Part shown: in pieces, positions 50,691-59,229 of the stretch | Layout: each line of letters opens with the position of its first letter | Position numbering within the stretch: position 1 is the first letter of the stretch | Source of the DNA: Streptomyces aureus | GTDB lineage: Bacteria; Actinomycetota; Actinomycetes; Streptomycetales; Streptomycetaceae | Assembly: GCF_000725495.1 (NCBI RefSeq) | Contig: NZ_JNZD01000004.1 | Coordinates: forward strand, 62,001 to 126,000 | Direction: 5' to 3' | DNA: 64,000 nucleotides | Translations under genes and position numbers: made by a program | Notes under the pieces: generated by a model | The model's database searches: none | Told to the model about the DNA's origin: nothing | What the model saw: only the letters and a program-made list of their open reading frames with translations

Positions 50691-51178
50691 GCTGCCTTGC
50701 CCTCCAGCCGCTGTGCCGCCCGCTCGCCGCGTCGCTCCACCGGCTCGACGCCCCAGGCCGCGCCCAGACCCGCGGGGGGCATGTCGACGTAGATCGACTC
50801 GTACGAACCCGCCGGGACGACGTACGTCTCGTGCCAGATCCCGACGCTGCCGTTGCTGCTGCGGAGCCGGCGGTTGAACGCCGCCCAGGCGGGGCGGTGT
50901 TCGCCGGACGGGTCGGAAGCGTAGGCGATCAGCTTCTCGCTCGACTCCCAGTACTGCGCGACGGTGAACACCCGCGGGCCGCCGCCCAGCCCCCGGTGGC
51001 CCAGGAACCCGCTGTCGCCGTCCTGCGAGAGCTCCTTGATCATCCGCGGCATGGCCATCAGGGCCGGGAGCCAGTGGCGGACGGCCCGCCAGCGGTTGAT
51101 CCGCATGCCGATGAGAAAGACCACCACGTCACCCTTGGCGGCGGCCGTGACCCGCCGCCCGGTCGGTGCATTACCCAT
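50687..51178 (-). CDS. DUF4188 family protein
   Basis: 163 residues. DVVVFLIGMRINRWRAVRHWLPALMAMPRMIKEL, SGFLGHR, QYWESSEKLIAYASDPSGEHRPAWAAFN and GIWHETY are the DUF4188 core; related to antibiotic-biosynthesis-monooxygenase-fold proteins. Function unknown. ATG 51178 is chosen because GGGGAG precedes it. Divergent from the MerR gene with two operator-like sites between. Confidence 0.87.
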   Translation of the reverse strand: MGNAPTGRRVTAAAKGDVVVFLIGMRINRWRAVRHWLPALMAMPRMIKELSQDGDSGFLGHRGLGGGPRVFTVAQYWESSEKLIAYASDPSGEHRPAWAAFNRRLRSSNGSVGIWHETYVVPAGSYESIYVDMPPAGLGAAWGVEPVERRGERAAQRLEGKAA

Positions 51179-51199
51179 GAGACTCCCCGTTCTCGTTTT

Positions 51200-51239
51200 G
51201 GATAGTGGCACGATCCATGTTTGGATAGTGCCACTGTCC
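51200..51239. promoter_or_regulatory. Twin operator-like sites between DUF4188 and MerR genes
   Basis: Two 17-bp imperfect palindromes (51200-51216 and 51223-51239), both starting GGATAGTG, 23 bp apart. Likely bound by the MerR protein. Confidence 0.7.
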
Positions 51240-51257
51240 GACGAAGGGTGCAACACC

Positions 51258-51893
51258 ATGCGGCTGGCGGAGCTGAGTGAGCGCGGCGGTGCGTCCACCG
51301 CGACGATCAAGTACTACCTGCGCGAAGGCCTGCTCCAGCCCGGACGCCGGATCTCCGCCACCCAGGCCGAGTACGGCGAGGACCATCTGCGCCGACTGCG
51401 TCTGGTGCGGGCCCTGATCCAGATCGGCGGGGTTTCGGTGGCCGACGCCCGCGAGGTGATCGCCGCAGCGGAGGACGAGTCGCTCGACCACCATCTGCGC
51501 CTCGGCGCGGCGACCCGGTCGCTGCCCTGCGTCGAACGGCCCGACGAGGACGATCCGGCCGTGGCCACCGCCCGCCGTTCCGTGGACGGGCTGCTGGAGG
51601 CACTGGGCTGGGCCCCCGACTCCGGTACGGACCTGCTCAGCCCCGCCCACCGCAGGCTCATCGACTCGGTCACGGCGCTGGTCCGGCTCGGGTACCCCTG
51701 CGGCACCGAGCAGTTGCTGCCGTACGGACGGCTGGCGGCGCAACTGGCGGTCACCGACCTGGACCTGGTCGAGGAGCAGCCGACGGCGACCGAACAGATC
51801 GAGGCGGCCGTCGCACTGACGGTGCTGTACGAACCGGTGCTGCTGAGCCTGCGGCGCATGGCCCACGCGGAGGAGTCCGCCCGGCGGCTCTGA
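51258..51893 (+). CDS. MerR family transcriptional regulator
   Basis: 211 residues. The MerR helix-turn-helix and wing (MRLAELSERGGASTATIKYYLREGLLQPGR) and dimerisation helix (about 60-100) are clear. The C-terminal ligand domain is longer than in metal-sensing members and has no Cys motif, so a small-molecule ligand is likely. It would control itself and the divergent DUF4188 gene. Confidence 0.9.
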   Translation: MRLAELSERGGASTATIKYYLREGLLQPGRRISATQAEYGEDHLRRLRLVRALIQIGGVSVADAREVIAAAEDESLDHHLRLGAATRSLPCVERPDEDDPAVATARRSVDGLLEALGWAPDSGTDLLSPAHRRLIDSVTALVRLGYPCGTEQLLPYGRLAAQLAVTDLDLVEEQPTATEQIEAAVALTVLYEPVLLSLRRMAHAEESARRL

Positions 51894-52014
51894 AGGCGCG
51901 GGGCTTCCGAAAGCGCCGGGGGTACGGACACGGGTGTACGTCACACACGACGCGGCGCGCACCCGGACACCGTCCGCCCGGGTGCGCGCCGCCTGAACTC
52001 CGGCCGGACCGTGC

Positions 52015-53934
52015 TCAGTTCAGCTTGCGGCAGAGCAGTGCGGCCGGACCTTGACTCGCCCCGATACGGGTCGTGAACGCGATGCCGGCGGCGTACTCGT
52101 CGTCGGCGCACTGGCCCTTGTAGTCGCCGTAGGCGAAGTCGCCTCCCGACGCGCCCGCGGGCCGGTTGTCGGACCGGTCGAACCACACGGTCCGCCCGGC
52201 ACCTGCCAGCGAGCCGGCGGCCGGTACGCACAGGGCCGCCGACGTCCGGCCACCGCGCCGGCTGTAGCCGATGAGGAAGTTCCCCGCGGGGCACTGCAGT
52301 TTGGTGTACCCGGAGGCCCAGTCCCCGCCCGAGGGAACGTAGCGCTCGTCGGTGACGACCGTCTGGGTGGCGGCCGAGGAGCGCAGATCGCCGGTGGAGA
52401 CGTCGGTGCACAGGGCGCGGACGCCGCTGTGACCGAGCCCGATCAGCCGCTCGCCGTCCGGGCACACAGCCTTGGATGCGCCGGAGTTCCAGTCGCCGCC
52501 CGAACGCACCCGCAGCGACTGGACGTAGTCGCCGTGGTCGGTGGCGAGCATGCGCCAACTGGGGACCGCGGCGACGGACCCGGTGCGGCTGTCGGCGGTC
52601 ATGAGCCGGTTCCAGGCGGTGCCGCGCCAGTCGGACGCGTCCAGGATTCCGTACCGGTTGCCCGAGGTGTCGTAGCGCAGCAGTGACCAGTCGTCGTGGC
52701 CCTGCCAGCCGACCAGCGGCCAGTAGGCGAAGTCCACGTCGTGGTCGGCGAAGTAGTCGGTGATGTTGCCGAACCAGGTCCGGGCGGCCGCTCCGGTCTC
52801 CCCGGCCCCGATGCCGAACTCGCTGATCCACACGGGGGCGGTGAAGTGCTGGTTCGCCTCCGAGGAGACGAAGAACGCCTGGTCGTTCAGGACTTGGTAG
52901 AGCTGGTCGCGGGTGAGGTCCTGGTACCGGGCGTCGTGGGTCTCGCCGATCCCGGTGGCCCCGCTGTGGTTGGGGCCGGTGTATCCGTAGAAGTGGGCCG
53001 AGTACACGAGTTTGTGCGCGGCGACGAGGGTGTGCGAGAGGTTCCTCGCGGGGGTGAGGGTGGGGCGGCCGTGCGGCAGGCCGTCGACCGGCAGACCGGT
53101 CCAGTTGATCCCCTCGATGACGATCAGGAGGTTGGGGTTGGCCTCGGACAGGATGCGGTCCCCGGCGAGCTGGGCGGCCGCGTACCAGTCGTGGGCGTCG
53201 CCCAGGCCCCAGTTGGGGTCGTCCAGGATGTCACGGCGCACCTCGTTGTAGAGGTCGGCGCCGACCACGCGCGGGTCGCCGGCGTAGCGGCGGGCCATGA
53301 AGACCCAGTCGTCGGCCCACTGCTGGGTGGACTGGCTGCTGTTCCAGCGTTCGTTGCCGTCCACACCGCAGCACCAGCGCGAGGTGTTGGTGTGGTTGTT
53401 GAGGATGACGGCGAACCCGCTCCCGGTGAGCGCCGAGACCACGGCGTCGTAGACCTGGAGGGGGGTCTTGCCGCGCAGCCCCGGGTTCGCCGTGACCGCG
53501 ACGTCGGGCACCGGCGTCGTCGAGTGGATCATCGCGTTGGAGAACGGCAGCCGGATGCTGTTGATGCCCAGCTGGTGGAAGTCGTTCATCAGCTGGGGCA
53601 GGGTCGCGCGGTCCAGACCGAGGGGGATGCCGTAGGAATCCTGTCCGGCGTGATGGTTGGCCGGGTCGTCGGCGCTTCCGCTGCCCGTCCAGGATCCCTG
53701 CGCGCCGTCCCAGTTGGCCGACTTCAGCCGGAAGCGGTTGCCGTCGGCGTCCACGATGTACCGCCCCCGGGTGGAGAGCGGGGGTTGCCACGCCGGGGCC
53801 GAGTCGGCGGCCGGGACCGCCCGGGCGTCGTCCGCGGCCGGTGGCGTGGCGGCCACCGCGCCCGGTGCGGTGGCCAGCAACAGGAGAGCCGCTGCCGCTA
53901 ATGTCAGGTACTTGCCAAATTTGAGGGTAGGCAT
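52015..53934 (-). CDS. Secreted GH5 cellulase-like glycoside hydrolase
   Basis: 639 residues with a signal peptide (about 1-29). GH5 catalytic core (about 55-440): the acid/base Glu E231 in DLYNEVRR and nucleophile E372 in WISEFGIG, with HTNTSRW and the substrate-binding FYGYTG. After about 455 there are three similar segments (VCPDGERLIGLG, QCPAGNFLIGYS, LCVPAAGSLAGAG) that look like a carbohydrate-binding-type tail. Probably a beta-1,4-glucanase. Start ATG 53934 follows AGAGGT. Confidence 0.92.
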   Translation of the reverse strand: MPTLKFGKYLTLAAAALLLLATAPGAVAATPPAADDARAVPAADSAPAWQPPLSTRGRYIVDADGNRFRLKSANWDGAQGSWTGSGSADDPANHHAGQDSYGIPLGLDRATLPQLMNDFHQLGINSIRLPFSNAMIHSTTPVPDVAVTANPGLRGKTPLQVYDAVVSALTGSGFAVILNNHTNTSRWCCGVDGNERWNSSQSTQQWADDWVFMARRYAGDPRVVGADLYNEVRRDILDDPNWGLGDAHDWYAAAQLAGDRILSEANPNLLIVIEGINWTGLPVDGLPHGRPTLTPARNLSHTLVAAHKLVYSAHFYGYTGPNHSGATGIGETHDARYQDLTRDQLYQVLNDQAFFVSSEANQHFTAPVWISEFGIGAGETGAAARTWFGNITDYFADHDVDFAYWPLVGWQGHDDWSLLRYDTSGNRYGILDASDWRGTAWNRLMTADSRTGSVAAVPSWRMLATDHGDYVQSLRVRSGGDWNSGASKAVCPDGERLIGLGHSGVRALCTDVSTGDLRSSAATQTVVTDERYVPSGGDWASGYTKLQCPAGNFLIGYSRRGGRTSAALCVPAAGSLAGAGRTVWFDRSDNRPAGASGGDFAYGDYKGQCADDEYAAGIAFTTRIGASQGPAALLCRKLN

Positions 53935-54160
53935 CGGACCTCTGTGAGGGGTGTCGGTACGCGGACGCGGGTGTCGGTGCCCGCCGGCGTCCACGGAGCG
54001 GGTGCCGCCCGCCGTGATCCGGCGTGACGGGAGAAGCCGGCTCGTGAGCCTAGCGGCAAGGGCCGCCCCGGGCGACGGTCGGGGTCGGGCACCCGCCGAT
54101 CGGCCGGAAGAGAGTGAACTTCCAAGCACCAGAAGGAAGTTCACCGATCTGGCGGGCGGG

Positions 54161-55747
54161 TCAGCGCACCCGGATGAACAGCACGTCGTATCCGCTGCCG
54201 GTGCTGCGGGTCTTGACGTAGACGCCGTCGGATCCGCCGTTGGGGTTGCCGGTGTTGCCCTCCACCGTCGTGAAGCCGGAGCCGCCGCTCACCGTGCGCA
54301 CGATGCCTATGTGCTCGTGCCCGCCGGTGTAGTCGTTGCCCCCGTTCCAGTCGAAGGCGACGATGTCGCCGGGCTGCGGGCTGCTCGTCACCGACAGGTG
54401 GTAGTTGCCGGCCCGCGCCTGCTTGACCCAGCCCGAGACATAGGTGCTCCGGTAGGAGCTGGCCCCGGTCTGCTTGGCCACCCAGCTCACGAAGGTGGCG
54501 CACCAGGCGTAGTTGCTGGTCGACAGCGACAGTCCCACGGCCGATCCGTAGCTGTTCGCCCGGGCGCTCCCCTCGACCGTGCCGACCTCGGCGGCGGCGA
54601 CGTCGAGCATCTTGCCGTAGCCGCCGCCCGGCGCGGGCGTCGAGGGCGGGGTGACCGCGCCGTAGAGGGCCGCCTTGGTGTTCGGGCCCACCTGACCGTC
54701 GACCGACAGGCCCTTCTCGGCCTGGAAGTCCCGCACGGCGCTGTCCGTCAGCGGTCCGAAGTCTCCGTCGACGGCGAGATCGGCACCGTGGTGGTTGAGC
54801 AGGCTCTGCAACTCGGTGACGCAGCCACCGCGCTGGCCCTTCACCATGTTGCCCGGGCACGAGGCGGAGGTCAGGTTGATCGGCGCCGGCGCGCCGCTGC
54901 CGCCGCCCGTGCTGATGTTCGCGTACAGGGCGGACTTGGTGTCGGGTCCGACCTCACCGTCGACGGACAGGCCCGCCGAGGACTGGAACGATCTCACCGC
55001 GGCGAGCGTGAGGGGCCCGAACTCGCCGTCGACGTCCAGGTGTTGCCCCTTGCCGTTCAACAGGGCCTGGAGCGTCGCGACACAGCCGCCGCTCTGCCCC
55101 TGGACGATGTTCGACGGACAGGTGGCGGAGCGCAGGTCGAGCGCGGTGGACGGCGACTCGTCGGTGTCGTAGAGCTCCCGTTTGGTGTTCGGACCGACCT
55201 GGCCGTCGACCGAGAGGCCGTTGGAGGACTGGAAGGCGCGGACGGCGCTGTTCGTCGCCGGGCCGAAGTCGCCGTCCACGTCGATCGCGTAACCGAAGTG
55301 CCGCAGCAGCCGCTGCAGTTCGGTGACGCAGCCACCCTTGTCGCCCTGGACGATGTTGGTGGGGCAGGACGACGACGTGAGACGGACCGGGGCCGGGGCG
55401 GAGCCGCCCGTGGCGTACAGCTTGGCCTTGGTCCGGGCGCCCACGAGCCCGTCCACGGCGATCGCGGTGGACGCCTGGTACTCACGCACCGCGTACAGCG
55501 TCTTCACCCCGAAGGAGCCGTCCACCACGAGGCCGGCACCGTGGGCGTTGAGCAGGTTCTGCAACTCCGTCACACAGCCGCTCACTTGCCCCTGCTGGAT
55601 CACGCCGGGGCAGGCGGCCGAGGTCAGCCTGACCGCCGCGGGCGCCGCCGATGCCGGAGCGGCGCCGACGAGGGTGCCCGCCGAGAGGAGGGCCGCGGTG
55701 GCGGCGAACACCCCGGTCCTGACCCTCCAGCCGGGTCTCGCGCTCAT
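54161..55747 (-). CDS. Secreted peptidoglycan-binding protein with CHAP domain
   Basis: 528 residues with a signal peptide (about 1-34). Four peptidoglycan-binding_1 repeats of about 70-75 residues follow (each with CVTELQ/LQ...LLN, VDGDFGP, VDGQVGPNTK). The C-terminal CHAP domain (about 380-528) has the Cys in NYAWCATFV and His in GGHEHIGIV, so it is probably a cell-wall amidase or endopeptidase. A start at 55805 (MKKSSF) is possible, but the signal peptide follows best from 55747. Confidence 0.9.
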   Translation of the reverse strand: MSARPGWRVRTGVFAATAALLSAGTLVGAAPASAAPAAVRLTSAACPGVIQQGQVSGCVTELQNLLNAHGAGLVVDGSFGVKTLYAVREYQASTAIAVDGLVGARTKAKLYATGGSAPAPVRLTSSSCPTNIVQGDKGGCVTELQRLLRHFGYAIDVDGDFGPATNSAVRAFQSSNGLSVDGQVGPNTKRELYDTDESPSTALDLRSATCPSNIVQGQSGGCVATLQALLNGKGQHLDVDGEFGPLTLAAVRSFQSSAGLSVDGEVGPDTKSALYANISTGGGSGAPAPINLTSASCPGNMVKGQRGGCVTELQSLLNHHGADLAVDGDFGPLTDSAVRDFQAEKGLSVDGQVGPNTKAALYGAVTPPSTPAPGGGYGKMLDVAAAEVGTVEGSARANSYGSAVGLSLSTSNYAWCATFVSWVAKQTGASSYRSTYVSGWVKQARAGNYHLSVTSSPQPGDIVAFDWNGGNDYTGGHEHIGIVRTVSGGSGFTTVEGNTGNPNGGSDGVYVKTRSTGSGYDVLFIRVR

Positions 55748-56288
55748 GGCGCTTTTCCCCTGAACCGTCGGTCTGTCCTTGCACACACGAAATGAACTCT
55801 TTTTCATGACGGCGAAAAGTCCCCTTCGCTGGGTGCGGGGCGGGCCGTCGGAGATCGTCCGGGCCGGGACCGCACACGGCCGTGATGTGTCGTTCGCGGA
55901 AGGCGCCGCCCGCCCGACGGACGCCCGCGTCGGGCCTGCGGCCGGTAACGGGAGAGGAGATCGGCTTTTGTCCCCGCCTGCGCCGCAGCAAGTCAACAGA
56001 CCTGCACAGCAACGGAGTTGACGTCATCGAATGTCGTGATCGGGTGGCTGTGATTCCGCGCATGACGGTGACACCTCAAGCCTCCGTGCACAATATCCAG
56101 CCACACAACTGGCGCGATCCGATCGAGGTCGATGGCTGGAACATGCGCACGCGCGACGGCTTGTGAATTGATGGCCGTTTTCCGAACTCCGTCTCGCCGC
56201 AGCACTTCCGGCCTCTTTTTGCACGAGCCGAGCGAAAGGCGGGAATCGCCCGGACAAAGGACGTGACCTCCGGCCGGCGCTGTGCGCC
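55748..56288. other. Long leader and intergenic region, no gene seen
   Basis: 541 bp upstream of the cell-wall hydrolase. It holds a hairpin (GCCCGACG/CGTCGGGC at about 55915-55940) and GC-rich stretches that may form a structured 5' leader. The GAACGACAC and GCGGGGAC pieces recall the c-di-AMP (ydaO) riboswitch, but the key motifs are missing. Confidence 0.4.
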
Positions 56289-56837
56289 TCAGGCGGCGCG
56301 GGGGCGCCGGAAGGTCTTGGCGTTGCGCGCGCACCACTCGGCGAAGGTGCGAGGCCTGCGCCCGAGCAGTCGCTCCACGGTGTCGGTGCGGAAGCCGATC
56401 GTGTCGGCCCGCATGAGCGCGAGGCCCTCCGCGATCGCGTCGGCGAGCGCCTTCGGCGCCCCGGCGGGAAAGCGGAAGCGCACGGCCTCGTCAGGTGTCA
56501 GGGCTTCCCGGACCTCGATGTCCCGACCGACGGCCGCGGAGAGGATCCGGACCTGCTCCGCGACGGTGAACGTCTCGTCGCCGGTGAGGGCGTACCCCTT
56601 GCCCTGGTGACCGTCCTCGGTCAGGGCGAGGGCCGCCACCTCGGCGATGTCCGCCGGGTCGATCGGCGCGTGGCGGCCGGGGCCGGTCGGGTCGAGCACA
56701 TGGCCCGCCTCGCGGAGGGTGGGCAGCCAGTCGAGGGCGTTGGTCATGAAGCCCCCGGGCCGCAGGAAGGTCGCGGGTATGCCGGAGGCGCCGACGATCC
56801 GCTCGCGTTCGTGGTGCCAGCGCGCCATGGCGGGCAT
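56289..56837 (-). pseudogene. 5'-truncated NmrA/NAD-dependent epimerase-like gene
   Basis: The 182-residue frame matches the C-terminal part of NmrA-type NAD(P)-binding proteins (FLRPGGFMTNALDWLPTLREAG, DPADIAEVAALALTEDGHQGKGYALTGDET, GRRPRTFAEWC), but the N-terminal Rossmann motif (GATG-x2-G) and about 100 residues are missing. The sequence upstream does not encode them. A remnant of a once complete gene. Confidence 0.8.
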
Positions 56838-56906
56838 CGGGTCGAAGGTGGGTCGAAGGCTCGGAACCGGCGCCGTTCGGGACGGAATCCGCGCGGTCCG
56901 ACCCGG

Positions 56907-57509
56907 TCAGGCGTCCCAGGCGCGGGGGCGGTTCAGCGCCTCCCATTCGGGGCGGAGCATCGAGTAGCCGGCGAGGTCGTGGCGCCGGCCGCGATGGAGG
57001 CAGGCCCCTCGGCTCACGCCCTCGTGGACGAAGCCGGACTTCGCGAGGACCGCGCGGGCGGGAGCGTTGCCCGTGTGGGTCTCCGCCGTGAGCCGGTACA
57101 GCGGGAGTTCACCGAACGCCAGGTCCACGAGGGCGTCGAGCGCGTCCGTGCCGTGACCGTGGCCCCGATGCTCCGGGCCCAGGATCAGCTCGACCTCCGC
57201 CGTGCCGTCGATCATGTTCTGGCGGCTGAGCGCCGTCTGGCCGACGGGGGTGCCGTCCGGAAGGAGGACGAGGAAGTCGTCGCGCTCGTCGTCGTCGGCG
57301 TCGCGCTCGATGCGCTCGCGCAGCGCGGTGAGGGAGCGCGGCCAGGTGCAGAACTCGTAGGCGTTCACGGGGTCGGAACGCCAGCCGTGCAACAGCTCGG
57401 CGTCGTCGGCCTCGACCGCCGCGAGGCCTATGGACGCGGAACGCCAGGCCAGTGGCCTCTCCGGCTCCGTGTCGTGCTCGTCGTCCCGGGGCCCGGCGGA
57501 ATCGATCAT
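56907..57509 (-). CDS. GNAT family N-acetyltransferase (RimJ-like)
   Basis: 200 residues. GPEHRGHGHGTDALDALVDLAFGEL is the acetyl-CoA loop (motif A), and LYRLTAETHTGNAPARAVLAKSGFVHEGV is the RimJ-type motif B. It acetylates an amine of unknown kind. It is 69 bp upstream of the truncated NmrA-like gene in the same direction. Confidence 0.87.
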   Translation of the reverse strand: MIDSAGPRDDEHDTEPERPLAWRSASIGLAAVEADDAELLHGWRSDPVNAYEFCTWPRSLTALRERIERDADDDERDDFLVLLPDGTPVGQTALSRQNMIDGTAEVELILGPEHRGHGHGTDALDALVDLAFGELPLYRLTAETHTGNAPARAVLAKSGFVHEGVSRGACLHRGRRHDLAGYSMLRPEWEALNRPRAWDA

Positions 57510-57655
57510 GGCCGAATGCTACGGCCGCCCCGGCCCGGAGCCAACGCGATTAACCGGCCCGCCGAATGCCCGGCCCCCGGCCCTCCAAAGGCCCGCGAAA
57601 ACACGGCACGGCCAACGCCCCGGCCGAAAAGCACCCACGCGCCCCGCGCCCGCAC

Positions 57656-58051
57656 TCAACCGATCGTGTCGATCCCGGCGAGGCCCACCGTGGGACGGCC
57701 GAATATCCCTGTCAGTACTTTCCGCTGCCGTTCCGTCACAGGACCGGCGAACACCACCAGGTCGGCCTCGACCTCGTCACAACACGCGGCCACTTCCAGC
57801 ACTTTCCCGGAACTCAGCAGAGTCCGGGACGAATACGGCAACGTCATCTTCCGGGCACCGCCGTCCGAGACACCACGCCGTTGCACGATCCGCCCCACGA
57901 CCCGGGCGCCGCGTCCCGCCAGTTCGGCCGCCGCCGCGTCCATGAGCGCGACGACGTTCTTCTCCTTGGCGGAGAAAAGGCCGACGAGGACGACATCGGC
58001 ATTCGTCAAGCGCACTGGCACTGGCACTGGCACTGGCACTGGCACTTGCAC
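57656..58051 (-). CDS. HflX N-terminal-domain-like protein without GTPase domain
   Basis: About 131 residues. VLVGLFSAKEKNVVALMDAA, GRGARVVGRIVQRRG, LLSSGKVLEVAACCDEVEADLVVFAGPVTERQRKVL matches the N-terminal domain of HflX GTPases, but no G1-G4 motifs follow; the gene ends naturally after FGRPTVGLAG. Such short HflX-like proteins exist in Streptomyces. The start is uncertain because several GTG codons lie in a microsatellite; GTG 58051 has GGGGCG upstream. Confidence 0.7.
   Translation of the reverse strand: MQVPVPVPVPVPVRLTNADVVLVGLFSAKEKNVVALMDAAAAELAGRGARVVGRIVQRRGVSDGGARKMTLPYSSRTLLSSGKVLEVAACCDEVEADLVVFAGPVTERQRKVLTGIFGRPTVGLAGIDTIG
58013..58051 (-). repeat. GTGCCA microsatellite at the start of the HflX-N-like gene
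   Basis: About five GTGCCA units plus GTGCAA, in frame. Each unit supplies a possible GTG start, so slippage would change the N-terminus by Val-Pro units. Confidence 0.85.
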
Positions 58052-58143
58052 GGTTCGGCGCCCCGCGGGCTCCGCCCGTCCGCGACGGCCCGGCCAGCGG
58101 CCGCGCCCTCGGGACCGCCGCACGCGCGCGCCGCTCCGAGAGG

Positions 58144-58455
58144 TCAGCTCGCCCGCTGGGCGACAGCCGCGGTGTCCTGCGAGCGTTCGTGCTCCACCCG
58201 CGCCGTCTCCAGCAGATTCAGCCAGGAGGTGACCGTCGGCCGACGGCGCAGCAGGGCACGGCGCTCGCGCTCGGTCATGCCTCCCCACACACCGTGCTCG
58301 ATGCGATGGTCCAGCGCGTATGCGAGGCATTCCGTGAGCACCGGGCAGCCGATGCACAGCATTTTGGCCCGGTTCTGCGCCGCGCCCTCGACGAAAAGGT
58401 CGTCCGGATCGGCCGTACGGCACAATCCTCGATCGCTCCAGTCGGTGCTCGTCAT
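58144..58455 (-). CDS. WhiB family transcriptional regulator
   Basis: 103 residues. The four cluster cysteines C12, C34, C37, C43 (CX21CX2CX5C) hold a [4Fe-4S] cluster; the turn GVWGGMTERERR is diagnostic. WhiB proteins bind the primary sigma factor and tune transcription in response to redox or NO. Divergent from the SnoaL-like gene. The start ATG 58455 is set by family length. Confidence 0.95.
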   Translation of the reverse strand: MTSTDWSDRGLCRTADPDDLFVEGAAQNRAKMLCIGCPVLTECLAYALDHRIEHGVWGGMTERERRALLRRRPTVTSWLNLLETARVEHERSQDTAAVAQRAS

Positions 58456-58709
58456 CTCGTGATGCCGTCCTCTCCCCTGGCCCCCGCCTGCGAGTTGCCC
58501 GCCTGCCCTGGGCAACAGGCATATGACACTACGCCTTTCGAGGACCGCAACTCTATCTGCCGTACGGCACCACACCTTCGAGTGAGCCTCGCTTGCCTCT
58601 CGGGCGCGGCAGCGCTATGGAGGTGCCCCGACGGTTCACGGTCCGGATCAGCGCCTCCGCGGCACGAGGGGGCACCCATCTCCCTTCCTCACTACGGAAA
58701 GCAGGAGTC

Positions 58710-59075
58710 ATGTCACTCAACAAACAGACCGTCGAGACGTATCTCGACGGTTTTCGCAAGAACGATCACGAACAGATCCTTAGTTGTCTCACCGATGACA
58801 TCGAGTGGACAGTTTTCGGCGCTTTCCATCTGACAGGCAAAGAGGCGTACGACGCCGCCATCGAGGGCCCCGGTTTCGTCCCGCCTCCCCGGCTGGACGT
58901 CGTGCGCATGGTGGAGGAGGACGACGTGGTCATGGCCGAACTCACCGGGACGGTGCAGCGCGACACGGGCGAGCAGATGCGCATGTCGATGGCCGAGGTG
59001 TTCCGGATGCGTGACGGGAAGATCTGCGAACGCCGCGCCTGGGTGATCGAACTCAAACGGAACGACTACCTCTGA
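58710..59075 (+). CDS. SnoaL-like/NTF2-fold protein
   Basis: 121 residues. VETYLDGFRKNDHEQILSCLTDDIEWTVFG and the following strands (MAELTGTVQRDTGE, MSMAEVFRMRDGKICERR) are the NTF2-like core used by SnoaL-type cyclases and hydrolases. No role can be named. CAGGAG precedes the ATG. Low-complexity repeats follow its stop. Confidence 0.87.
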   Translation: MSLNKQTVETYLDGFRKNDHEQILSCLTDDIEWTVFGAFHLTGKEAYDAAIEGPGFVPPPRLDVVRMVEEDDVVMAELTGTVQRDTGEQMRMSMAEVFRMRDGKICERRAWVIELKRNDYL

Positions 59076-59125
59076 CCCCCTGCCCCCCTGCCCCCCTGAC
59101 ACTCTGACCCTCTGCCCCTCTGATC
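59071..59125. repeat. Short repeat array starting at the SnoaL-like stop codon
   Basis: Runs of CTCTGACCCC, CCCCCTG and CTCTGA units of 7-11 bp from the stop at 59073 on. Confidence 0.75.
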
Positions 59126-59229
59126 CGTCGCTCCCCTTTCGTCCAGGTCATCCCGGTCGCCCGTGGGTCGCCCCCTTCGCCGTTGTCCGGCCGCCGGTCG
59201 ACCGAGACCTCCCGGCCGGTCGGGCGGGG

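Noticed and set aside
55748..56050. Possible c-di-AMP (ydaO-type) riboswitch before the cell-wall hydrolase
   Set aside because: Such riboswitches do precede cell-wall hydrolase genes in Streptomyces, and some short pieces fit, but the conserved GGGGUGAAUC-type core and ordered stems are not found.
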